DNA of 6,158 bases from Actinomycetota bacterium (lineage in GTDB: Bacteria > Acidobacteriota > Blastocatellia > Chloracidobacteriales > Chloracidobacteriaceae), in assembly GCA_013298335.1 (NCBI GenBank), contig JAAFHI010000227.1, positions 1 to 6,158 on the forward strand, in the 5' to 3' direction. The notes under the pieces were generated by a model. The model ran no database searches. It was not told the DNA's origin and saw nothing but the letters and a program-made list of their open reading frames with translations. Positions 1 through 5,610 of the stretch are shown here, piece after piece. Every line of letters begins with the position of its first letter. The first letter of the stretch is position 1. Position numbers and translations under genes: made by a program.

Positions 1-36
1 GGGGATGGGGGATGGGGGATGGGGGATGGGGGATGG
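1..36. repeat. GGGGGAT heptamer tandem array, cut by the window edge
   Basis: Seen directly: a perfect 7-bp tandem repeat with unit GGGGGAT. Four full copies lie at 7-34, a partial copy is at 1-6 and a trailing GG is at 35-36. It reaches base 1, so its true length is unknown. The plus strand carries at least five runs of four or five G separated by AT, which satisfies the usual G-quadruplex pattern. The array lies beyond the end of mutS2 in non-coding DNA. A degenerate version of the same unit appears at 3943-3967. Perfect copies suggest recent slippage expansion. Confidence 0.9.
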
Positions 37-39
37 TTT

Positions 40-77
40 GAAAAACTCGGTGAAGGGTCAAGGACCGAATGCTTTTC
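40..77 (-). terminator. Weak terminator-like hairpin downstream of mutS2
   Basis: On the minus strand (mutS2 sense) the order is GAAAA, four bases, TCGGT, a 12-base loop, ACCGA, two bases, TTTTC. The inner 5-bp stem pairs plus positions 47-51 with 64-68; the outer A/T arm pairs 40-44 with 73-77. A short GC-containing stem followed by five T's resembles a weak intrinsic terminator and could work in both directions. The stem is short and the loop long, so this may be only a chance fold. It starts 33 bp after the mutS2 stop. Confidence 0.3.
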
Positions 78-82
78 CAAAA

Positions 83-107
83 CCCAGAACCCAAAACCCA
101 ATCCCCC
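83..107 (-). other. G-quadruplex motif just after the mutS2 stop codon
   Basis: On the minus strand four G runs follow one another: GGGGG (107-103), GGG (99-97), GGG (92-90) and GGG (85-83). The loops are ATT, TTTT and TTCT. This meets the standard criterion of four runs of at least three G with loops of seven or fewer. It is on the coding strand, so the mutS2 mRNA would carry it too, beginning two bases past the TAG stop. A role in 3' end formation or mRNA stability is inference. Confidence 0.6.
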
Positions 108-109
108 GC

Positions 110-2560
110 CTAATCGCGCAACTCCACGATGGTCGCGCCGTCGCCGCCTTCGCCGCGCGGGGCGCGGGCAAAGCGTTCGACGTGGGGGTGCGAGGAAAGA
201 AATTCGTCAATGGCCCGGCGGAGCGCGCCGGTGCCCATGCCGTGAACGATGCGGACATCCTGAAAACCGCTCAGGACGGCCTGATCGAGAAACTTGTCGG
301 CGAGCGTCACCGCCTCGTCGGTCGTGAGGCCAATGAGTTTGAGTTCGCGCGGCGCGTCCGAGGGAACGTCGATGTCGTACATCAACGCGCTGGTCGCGGT
401 TTTTGCTCGGGACAGGGCTGATTCGGGTTTTCCGGAGCTTTCGGACGCGATGATTTTCTTCAGCGAAGTCAGACCGGCTTTCAGGCGTAATGACCCGACG
501 CGAACCGCGACCGTATCGCCTTCGACGGCATCCACGATCCCCGGCTGGCCGAAGCCGGTCAGCACCGAATCGCCGACCTTGAGGTCACTGGCCGAGGTCA
601 CGGCGACGGTCTTCGGCTGATCGGACACGCCGCCCTTCGCGACCGTCTTGTCGGGCCGGGTTTCGGGCGGCGGCGGTTGGAACTTCTTGCCGACGAGCGC
701 CGCGCCACGATCCACCGCCTTGACGACTTCGCGTTGGGCGCGGGTTCGCTCGACCTGATTCCCGATGCGGTCGAGTACGGGTTGAACGCGACTGAGCAGG
801 TCGTCGCGGACGCCCGCCAGTTCTTCCTCAAATACGGCGCGGCGCGCGACTTCGCGTTCGTGGAATTCGCGTTCCAGTTCGCCGAAGCGTTTGGCGAGGG
901 CGGCGCGTTCGTCCTCGATGGCGGCCATCGAGTCGCGCTGGTAGTCGATGCGCTCCTGAAGCGTCGCCAGATAGCGGGTCATCGCCGCTTCGCGTTCGCC
1001 GAGGCGACCAGTGGCGTCCTGCACGATGGATTCGGGCAGGCCGAGGCGGCGCGCGATTTCGATACCGCTCGAATTGCCCGACTCGCCGCACAGCAGGCGG
1101 TAGGTGGGTTGCAGGGTTTTCGCGTCGAACTCGACCGAGGCGTTGATGACGCCCGACGACGTATCGGCGTAAATCTTCAGCGGGTTGAAGTGGGTCGAGG
1201 TCATCACATAGGCCCCGGCCTTGCGAAAATGCTCCACGATGGCGACAGCCAGAGCTGCGCCTTCGTCGGGGTCGGTGCCGGTCCCGACTTCATCGAGCAA
1301 GACCAATGCGGGCGTGTCGAGGACGTCGGAAATTTCCGTCAGATGCGTAACGTGGGAAGAGAACGTCGAAAGGTTGGCGGCCAGCGACTGGTGGTCGCCG
1401 ATGTCGGCGTGGACCTGGGCGAAGATCGGCAGTTCGGCGGCGCGGGCCGGTACGTGAAGGCCCGACTGCGCCATCAGAATGAACAACCCGGCGGTTTTCA
1501 GCACGACCGTCTTGCCGCCCGCGTTGGCCCCGCTGATGACGAGCGTCCGCTCGGTGTCGGACAGTGCGAAGTCCACCGGCACGGCTGATTTTCCGTTTTC
1601 GCGAAGCTGGGCATCGAGCAACGGATGCCGTGCCTGCGTCACGCTAAACACGCCTTCAGTTGACAGCACCGGGGCGACCGCATCGTACCGATTCGCAAAC
1701 CGGGCGCGGGCCGCGACGAAATCGAGTTCTCCGAGCGCGTCGCCCAGCCAGACGAGATCGTCGTAATGCGCCCGAAGCTGTTCCGAGACTTCGAACAGAA
1801 GCCGGGCAATCTCGGCTTCCTCGGCTTCCTGGAGGCGGACCATCTCGTTGTTGAATTCGATGGACGCCATCGGTTCGACGAAGGCGGTCATGCCGCTCGA
1901 CGACATCGCGTGGACGACGCCCGGCAGTTTGCCGCGATTGTCGTTGCGAACCGGCACGACGAAGCGTCCGTTGCGCTGGGTGATGATGTCGTCGGAAAAG
2001 ACGCCGTCGAGATCGGTGCGGCGGAGCAGGCTTTCAAGCTGTCGCTGGAGGCGTCCGCGCTGGATCTGAATTTCGCTGCGCAGGCGACGCAGTTCCGGGC
2101 TGGCGTCTTCGTTGATTTCACCGGACGGCAGCACGATGCGCTGAACTTTTCGCAGCAGTCCGCTGAGATCGGGCAGGCGGTCGGTAACCGAGGCCAAAAG
2201 CGGGAAGCCGTCGCGATGCGGACGGACAATCCCGCGCGCATAGCCGCCGGTTTCCATCAGCTTCATCAGCAGCCTGAGATCTTCGGGTGAAAGGTGCGTG
2301 CCGCCGATGCGGAGCTGGGCGAGGACCGGTCGCGGATCGGGGACTTCCCCGATTGAAATCACGGCGATTTCAGCGAAAAAGCAGCGGGTTTCGGAGGTCG
2401 TGGCCAGCCGCCGGGCGACGGTGTCGCGGTCGGCGGCAGGTTCGAGCGCGAGCGCCCGCTCTCGTCCGAGGACGGATTGGGCTTCACGGGCAAGCCGCTC
2501 ACGCACGGCGGTAAATTCGAGTGCGTCAGCGGCGTCGGAGAAATGGGCAGAGTGATTCAC
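110..2560 (-). CDS. mutS2: MutS2 family ATPase with C-terminal Smr domain
   Basis: A MutS-like ATPase without the mismatch-recognition domain. The family is known for suppressing homologous recombination and, in Bacillus (where it is also called RqcU), for splitting collided ribosomes. The protein is 816 residues, normal for the family. The helical lever/clamp core covers about 1-290. The ABC ATPase covers about 295-515: Walker A GANAGGKT (344-351), signature region STFSSHVTHL (398-407), Walker B LVLLDE (419-424) and TSTHF (454-458). A charged coiled coil spans about 520-610, then comes a Pro-rich linker (628-632), a small KOW-like beta barrel (about 660-703) and the Smr domain (about 735-816) with HGMGTG at 773-778. 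The usual LDLRG motif reads LKLIG (740-744), so the acidic residue is Lys741. The start is GTG, chosen because LEFTAVRERLA matches the family N-terminus. Only a weak GGA (2572-2570) precedes it. The stop is TAG. It is the last gene of the visible run, with a 173-bp palindromic spacer upstream. Confidence 0.96.
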   Translation of the reverse strand: MNHSAHFSDAADALEFTAVRERLAREAQSVLGRERALALEPAADRDTVARRLATTSETRCFFAEIAVISIGEVPDPRPVLAQLRIGGTHLSPEDLRLLMKLMETGGYARGIVRPHRDGFPLLASVTDRLPDLSGLLRKVQRIVLPSGEINEDASPELRRLRSEIQIQRGRLQRQLESLLRRTDLDGVFSDDIITQRNGRFVVPVRNDNRGKLPGVVHAMSSSGMTAFVEPMASIEFNNEMVRLQEAEEAEIARLLFEVSEQLRAHYDDLVWLGDALGELDFVAARARFANRYDAVAPVLSTEGVFSVTQARHPLLDAQLRENGKSAVPVDFALSDTERTLVISGANAGGKTVVLKTAGLFILMAQSGLHVPARAAELPIFAQVHADIGDHQSLAANLSTFSSHVTHLTEISDVLDTPALVLLDEVGTGTDPDEGAALAVAIVEHFRKAGAYVMTSTHFNPLKIYADTSSGVINASVEFDAKTLQPTYRLLCGESGNSSGIEIARRLGLPESIVQDATGRLGEREAAMTRYLATLQERIDYQRDSMAAIEDERAALAKRFGELEREFHEREVARRAVFEEELAGVRDDLLSRVQPVLDRIGNQVERTRAQREVVKAVDRGAALVGKKFQPPPPETRPDKTVAKGGVSDQPKTVAVTSASDLKVGDSVLTGFGQPGIVDAVEGDTVAVRVGSLRLKAGLTSLKKIIASESSGKPESALSRAKTATSALMYDIDVPSDAPRELKLIGLTTDEAVTLADKFLDQAVLSGFQDVRIVHGMGTGALRRAIDEFLSSHPHVERFARAPRGEGGDGATIVELRD

Positions 2561-2571
2561 GGCGGGAAATC

Positions 2572-2709
2572 CAGTGGCCAGAGGCCAGTCGTCAGTGGTC
2601 AGTTCAGTGGGGGTGAAGAAAAACTCACTTCATCCCCACGCATATCGTTTCAAATAACGCCGACTGACCGCTTCATGACTGACGACTGGCTGCTGGCGAC
2701 TGGCCACTG
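2572..2709. repeat. 138-bp nested imperfect palindrome between the isomerase gene and mutS2
   Basis: Seen directly: four left-hand segments each match, in reverse order, the reverse complement of a right-hand segment. CAGTGGCCAG 2572-2581 pairs with 2700-2709 (10/10). GCCAGTCGTCAGT 2584-2596 pairs with 2678-2690 (13/13). GGTCAGT 2597-2603 pairs with 2663-2669 (7/7). GTGGGGGTGAAG 2607-2618 pairs with 2628-2639 (11/12). The arms are themselves built of related CAGTGG/CAGTCG words, and another TGGCCACT lies at 2715-2722. No ORF, T-run or transposon end is apparent. It fills most of the spacer. It could be a dispersed intergenic repeat, a non-autonomous mobile remnant, an mRNA processing site or a roadblock; the sequence alone does not decide. 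Confidence 0.85.
2607..2639. other. Inner stem-loop of the palindrome
   Basis: A 12-bp stem with a 9-base loop at the centre-left of the larger palindrome. In a plus-strand transcript the single non-Watson-Crick position is a G-U wobble. In a minus-strand transcript (the direction of the flanking genes) it is an A-C mismatch. No T-run follows the stem on the minus strand, so a classic intrinsic terminator is unlikely. It could still block 3'-to-5' decay of the upstream isomerase mRNA. Confidence 0.6.
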
Positions 2710-2733
2710 CTATTTGGCCACTTCCTGCCGTCA

Positions 2734-3918
2734 TTAGTGCGGGTTCGGCATTCCCGGAGGCATCTGGGCCATCTTCGGTTCGGGAATATCGAAATCGGTA
2801 GGAACCTGAATGTTGTACTTCTTGGCCATCTCATCGAGCTTGGCTTCGAGCTTGTCACGCTTCAGGCGTTCGCGGATGTCGGCCTTGAGAGTGTCGTCGA
2901 GCGGCGCAATCCGGCGATCGGTCAGTTTGATGATGTGGTAACCGAACTGCGTCTCCACCACTTCCTTGGTGACTTCACCCGGCTTGAGCGATTTGGCGGC
3001 GTCTTCAAACGGTTTCACCATCTGGCCCATCCGGAAGTATCCGAGATCGCCGCCCTGCGTCTTCGAACCATCGTCCGAATTTTCAGCCGCCAGCTTGGCA
3101 AAGTCACCACCCGCCTTGAGCTTGGCGAGGATTTCCTCGGCCTTCTTTTTGGCTTCTTCCTTGGTCAGCGGCTTCGGCATTTCGGTCGGGGCCTTTCCGT
3201 CCGGGCCGGGTTGCGGCTGCTTCGGCATGGTCGAAATCAGGATGTGGCTGGCCTTCATTTCATCGAATTCCGATTTGTGCGAATCGTAGAACGCCTGAAG
3301 TTCCGGATCGGTGGCATTCAGCGACGACTGCAACTGCTGAACCAGGTTGTTGGCGACCTGATTGGCCTGAAGCAGTTTCCACTGCAACTGGAAATCGCGG
3401 CGGCCCGGAACACCGGCGGCCTCGGCGCGCTGCTTGGCGACGGCGAATTCGCCGTACTGCTGCTTGATGCCGTCAAGGTTCGGGTTCTGCTTCATTTTCG
3501 GCTGTCCCGCGAGGAAATCATCGAAGGCCGTCGGCTTTTCCTTGTAGAACTTGTCGACGTCTTCCTTCTTGATCGGGTTCTTCTTGCCCTCGTCGCTCTT
3601 TTTCCAATACTCGGCAATCACCTGCAAATAGACCACGTCGAGGTCCTTGCGGGTTTCGGGCTGCTGAAGGAGACCGCGCTGTTCGGCATCGGCATAAATC
3701 GCGAGCAGCCGGACGATGTTCTTGCGGAATTCCTCACGCTGTTTCGGGTCCGCCTTGAGTTGCGCCAGTTGCTGGGGCGGAAGCATGTCCGAAAGAACTT
3801 TCGAAATGTCTTCCTTGGTGTAGTTGGCCGGCGAAGCGGCGCTGTACTTCCGTTGCCCAATGATGACGGCGATGCCAATCAGGCACACGACGGCGAAAAT
3901 GATGAATGATTTTTTCAA
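2734..3918 (-). CDS. Membrane-anchored parvulin-type peptidyl-prolyl cis-trans isomerase
   Basis: A predicted envelope foldase of the SurA/PrsA/PpiC type that catalyses proline cis-trans isomerisation in exported proteins; 394 residues. Residues 1-21 form a Lys-Lys start plus a hydrophobic segment, read as an uncleaved signal anchor. Cys12 lacks a proper lipobox, so a lipoprotein is unlikely. Residues 30-215 are charged, mostly helical and Gln-rich, as in SurA-like chaperone arms, but match no fold I can name. The parvulin domain covers about 218-336: KASHILI (222-228), GGDFAKLA (270-277), GGDLGYF (289-295), FEDAA (304-308) and GYHIIKL (326-332). Active-site-type histidines are H225 and H328. 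A Pro/Lys-rich loop of about 25 residues (231-255) sits after the first strand. The tail ends in a Met/Pro-rich stretch. The start is TTG, supported by a strong upstream Shine-Dalgarno sequence; the stop is TAA. The gene is 94 bp after the epimerase gene. The client proteins cannot be inferred. Confidence 0.9.
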   Translation of the reverse strand: MKKSFIIFAVVCLIGIAVIIGQRKYSAASPANYTKEDISKVLSDMLPPQQLAQLKADPKQREEFRKNIVRLLAIYADAEQRGLLQQPETRKDLDVVYLQVIAEYWKKSDEGKKNPIKKEDVDKFYKEKPTAFDDFLAGQPKMKQNPNLDGIKQQYGEFAVAKQRAEAAGVPGRRDFQLQWKLLQANQVANNLVQQLQSSLNATDPELQAFYDSHKSEFDEMKASHILISTMPKQPQPGPDGKAPTEMPKPLTKEEAKKKAEEILAKLKAGGDFAKLAAENSDDGSKTQGGDLGYFRMGQMVKPFEDAAKSLKPGEVTKEVVETQFGYHIIKLTDRRIAPLDDTLKADIRERLKRDKLEAKLDEMAKKYNIQVPTDFDIPEPKMAQMPPGMPNPH

Positions 3919-3924
3919 AACGAA

Positions 3925-3933
3925 CCCTTCCTT
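3925..3933 (-). promoter_or_regulatory. Shine-Dalgarno sequence fixing the TTG start of the isomerase gene
   Basis: On the minus strand AAGGAAGGG ends six bases before the TTG at 3918-3916. It is the best ribosome-binding sequence in the window and there is no in-frame ATG nearby upstream. Together with the Lys-Lys-hydrophobic N-terminus that follows, it makes the rare TTG start convincing. Confidence 0.75.
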
Positions 3934-3942
3934 CGAAAATGA

Positions 3943-3967
3943 ATGGGGGACGGGGGATGAGTGAGGG
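3943..3967. repeat. Degenerate GGGGGAT-type repeat in the spacer before the isomerase gene
   Basis: On the plus strand ATGGGGGACGGGGGAT is followed by GAGTGAGGGG. These are two units of the same GGGGGA(T/C) heptamer that forms the perfect array at 1-36, plus one decayed G run. There are only three runs of four or more G, so a full three-tetrad quadruplex is not supported. It lies in the 5' untranslated region of the isomerase gene, just upstream of its Shine-Dalgarno sequence, as C-rich RNA. Confidence 0.65.
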
Positions 3968-3970
3968 GAA

Positions 3971-4002
3971 ATGGCGCGTGACGTTCAGGAAACATCCGCC
4001 AT
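3971..4002. other. Stem-loop downstream of the epimerase gene
   Basis: ATGGCG (3971-3976) is the perfect reverse complement of CGCCAT (3997-4002). After one mismatch, three further weak pairs extend the stem (3978-3980 with 3993-3995), leaving a 12-base loop. It begins 11 bp past the epimerase stop. On the minus strand the stem is followed by TTTCCCC and not by a T-run, so it is at most a poor terminator. Confidence 0.3.
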
Positions 4003-4012
4003 ACCCTATGTT

Positions 4013-4420
4013 CTATTCCCCATGCCCGGCTTTCTGCGACAACTCGATCAGCACGCCCTTGCTGCCTTTGGGATGGACGAAGGCGACGAGGCAGCCTTCC
4101 GCGCCGGGGCGCGGCGTTTCGTCAATCAACTGCACGCCCGCCGCTTTCAACTCGGCCAGCTTGGCGTGAATGTCATCGACGGCGATACAGATGTGATGAA
4201 TGCCGGGGCCACGCTTGGCGATGAACTTGCCGACGGGCGTGTCCGGGCCGGTCGGCTCGAGCAATTCGACCCGGCTTTCGCCGATGGGCAGCATGGCGAC
4301 GTTGACGCCCTGATCGGCGACCGTCTCCGTATGCTTCAGTGTCAGGCCGAGCGCGTCGCGGTAAAAAGCGAGCGCCTCCTCGATGGATTCGACGGCGATT
4401 CCCAGATGATCGATTTTCAT
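4013..4420 (-). CDS. mce: Methylmalonyl-CoA epimerase (VOC superfamily)
   Basis: Interconverts the (2S) and (2R) epimers of methylmalonyl-CoA in the cytoplasm, so that propionyl-CoA-derived (2S)-methylmalonyl-CoA can enter the B12-dependent mutase. At 135 residues it has the family's normal size, with two VOC repeats. Metal-ligand candidates by comparison with the Propionibacterium enzyme are His5 (KIDHLGIAV), Glu52 (VELLEP; Gln in that enzyme), His75 or His76 (GIHHICIAVDD) and Glu126 (GVLIEL). The HPKGSKGVLIEL block (116-127) is a strong family signature. The ATG start has AAAGGGA (4432-4426) five bases upstream. The stop is TAG. It lies 94 bp after meaB, whose product serves the next enzyme in the same pathway. 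The last residues (GHGE) are encoded in a C-rich plus-strand stretch resembling the nearby simple repeats, so this tail is probably not conserved. Another VOC enzyme is possible but unlikely given the neighbour. Confidence 0.94.
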   Translation of the reverse strand: MKIDHLGIAVESIEEALAFYRDALGLTLKHTETVADQGVNVAMLPIGESRVELLEPTGPDTPVGKFIAKRGPGIHHICIAVDDIHAKLAELKAAGVQLIDETPRPGAEGCLVAFVHPKGSKGVLIELSQKAGHGE

Positions 4421-4425
4421 ACAGT

Positions 4426-4432
4426 TCCCTTT
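4426..4432 (-). promoter_or_regulatory. Ribosome binding site of the epimerase gene
   Basis: The minus strand reads AAAGGGA, then ACTGT, then ATG at 4420-4418. It is a moderate Shine-Dalgarno match at suitable spacing and supports the chosen ATG start. Confidence 0.55.
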
Positions 4433-4514
4433 ACCCGACGATGAACGCGAAAACGCATACTTTCGGGTTCGGCGGGCAATTCGTCAAGTCGGTCACGGTT
4501 CTTTTCAAGGTCTT

Positions 4515-5468
4515 TCAGCCGAAAATCCGCTTCAGAATGGTCTCAGCCACGGAATAGGGATCCTGTTCGCGGGCGGCGATGCGCTTCGTCCACTCCTGCC
4601 ATTCACCCTCATCGACGATCGTGTTCCGGATGTGGGCCAGCGCCCGGTCGCGGACGAGTTCGAGCAGTTTCTGGTCGGCGACCCGTTCCTGACGGCTGTG
4701 CCGGACGGTCGGATTGGTTGCGGTGAACTCGGCGTATTGCTCGATGGCCTCGACCAGTTCGTCGAGTCCCTCATTCCGGGTCGCGACGGTCCGGACGATG
4801 GGCGACTGCCAGAAATCGTGGCGCATGGCGAGACTCAGCAGCGATTCGAGTTCCATCTGCGTCCGGTCGGCCCCGTCGCGGTCGGCCTTGTTGATGACGA
4901 AGACGTCGCCGATTTCCATGATGCCCGCCTTGATGGACTGCACGTCGTCGCCCATTCCCGGCACGAGCACGACAATCGTCACGTCGGCGGTTTTCACGAT
5001 ATCCACTTCATCCTGACCGACGCCGACCGTCTCGACGATGATGGTTTCATACCCCGCGGCGTCGAACAGCAGCACGGCATCCGCCGTCGCCCGCGCCAGT
5101 CCACCGAGGTTGCCCCGCGTCGCCATGCTGCGAATGAAGATGCCGGGATCGGTGGCGAGGTTCTGCATGCGGATGCGGTCGCCGAGAATCGCCCCGCCCG
5201 AAAACGGACTCGACGGATCGACGGCGATAATCCCGACCCGGTGGCCGCGCGTCCGGTAGACCTGCGCAAGTTTGTCGGTCAGCGAGCTTTTTCCCGCGCC
5301 CGGCGAACCGGTCAGGCCGATGACCTTAGCGCGGCCCGTGTGGGGAAAAATGAGTTTCATCAGCGGAAGAGCGATGGAAGAGGCGTTCTCGACGGCGCTG
5401 ATGGAGCGGGCAAGCGCCCGGATATTGCCCTTCAGCACGCCCTCGGCCAGAGATTCAGGGGTGTTCAT
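4515..5468 (-). CDS. meaB: MeaB/ArgK-type GTPase, methylmalonyl-CoA mutase chaperone
   Basis: A G3E-family P-loop GTPase that gates adenosylcobalamin loading of methylmalonyl-CoA mutase and protects or reactivates the enzyme. At 317 residues it has the normal length. An N-terminal helical segment (ALARSISAVEN, 18-28) precedes the G domain. The P-loop is GSPGAGKSS (54-62). The segment VDPSSPFSGGAILGDRIRM (83-101) contains the family's GAILGDRIRM switch region, RSMATRGNLGGL (113-124) is another family hallmark, and ETVGVGQDEVD (146-156) is switch II. The base-specificity motif is NKAD (193-196). The C-terminal helical part (about 255-317) is the dimerisation region in known structures. The start is ATG and the stop TGA. 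No Shine-Dalgarno sequence is visible; a T7 tract at 5478-5472 sits just upstream. Its neighbour encodes methylmalonyl-CoA epimerase, which argues for MeaB over other G3E members such as the nickel or urease GTPases. The mutase subunit genes are not in this window. Confidence 0.95.
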   Translation of the reverse strand: MNTPESLAEGVLKGNIRALARSISAVENASSIALPLMKLIFPHTGRAKVIGLTGSPGAGKSSLTDKLAQVYRTRGHRVGIIAVDPSSPFSGGAILGDRIRMQNLATDPGIFIRSMATRGNLGGLARATADAVLLFDAAGYETIIVETVGVGQDEVDIVKTADVTIVVLVPGMGDDVQSIKAGIMEIGDVFVINKADRDGADRTQMELESLLSLAMRHDFWQSPIVRTVATRNEGLDELVEAIEQYAEFTATNPTVRHSRQERVADQKLLELVRDRALAHIRNTIVDEGEWQEWTKRIAAREQDPYSVAETILKRIFG

Positions 5469-5471
5469 TAC

Positions 5472-5478
5472 AAAAAAA
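5472..5478 (-). other. T7 tract just upstream of the meaB start
   Basis: Seven T's on the minus strand end three bases before the meaB ATG. The sequence before them can form only a 4-bp CGCT/AGCG stem, and the tract is separated from that stem by ACCG, so a working intrinsic terminator is doubtful. The tract replaces the expected Shine-Dalgarno sequence and may act as an A/U-rich, S1-type ribosome entry site (inference). Confidence 0.3.
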
Positions 5479-5512
5479 CGGTCGCTTTCGGGAAATCGGG
5501 AGCGGAGCGTGG

Positions 5513-5526
5513 CCGGACGAATCCGG
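5513..5526. other. Small perfect hairpin in the tsaD-meaB spacer
   Basis: On the minus strand CCGGA-TTCG-TCCGG forms a perfect 5-bp stem with a UUCG tetraloop. On the plus strand the loop is CGAA. It lies 45 bp upstream of the meaB ATG with no T-run behind it. The rest of this 142-bp spacer shows a short GGCG/CGCC hairpin at 5573-5583 and a 9-bp direct repeat TTCGGGAAA (5487-5495 and 5543-5551), but no convincing promoter. Confidence 0.35.
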
Positions 5527-5610
5527 ATACCAGCGCCCCTTCTTCGGGAAAATGCCTACTACCATTGAAACGGGCGGGCCGCCAAGTTTGAATCGTTACT
5601 TTTCCCTGCA

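Noticed and set aside
5..421. Plus-strand frame beginning inside the GGGGGAT array
   Set aside because: Its first residues are just the repeat translated and the remainder is antisense to the mutS2 Smr domain.
677..1588. 303-codon open frame on the plus strand inside mutS2
   Set aside because: It is antisense to a clear full-length MutS2. Its translation has no family motif, and long antisense frames are expected in GC-rich coding DNA.
2572..2722. CRISPR-like or short direct-repeat array
   Set aside because: The CAGTGG words are short, irregular and mostly in inverted arrangement, with no constant-length spacers and no cas genes nearby.
2561..2733. Insertion sequence or MITE with target-site duplication
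   Set aside because: Inverted arms are present, but no flanking target-site duplication and no transposase remnant were seen, so only a repeat is called.
2737..3909. 390-codon plus-strand frame opposite almost the whole isomerase gene
   Set aside because: It is in codon register with the real gene and has a low-complexity Leu/Arg/Gly-rich translation with no motif. It is best explained as a codon-usage shadow.
4454..4487. Possible promoter for the epimerase gene (TTGACG on the minus strand at 4487-4482)
   Set aside because: The -35 match is good but no acceptable -10 hexamer lies 16-18 bp downstream; AAGTAT at 19 bp is too weak to call.
4632..5591. 319-codon plus-strand frame opposite meaB
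   Set aside because: It is the antisense shadow of a gene with all G-domain motifs. The translation is His/Asp/Gly/Arg-rich and has no recognisable domain.
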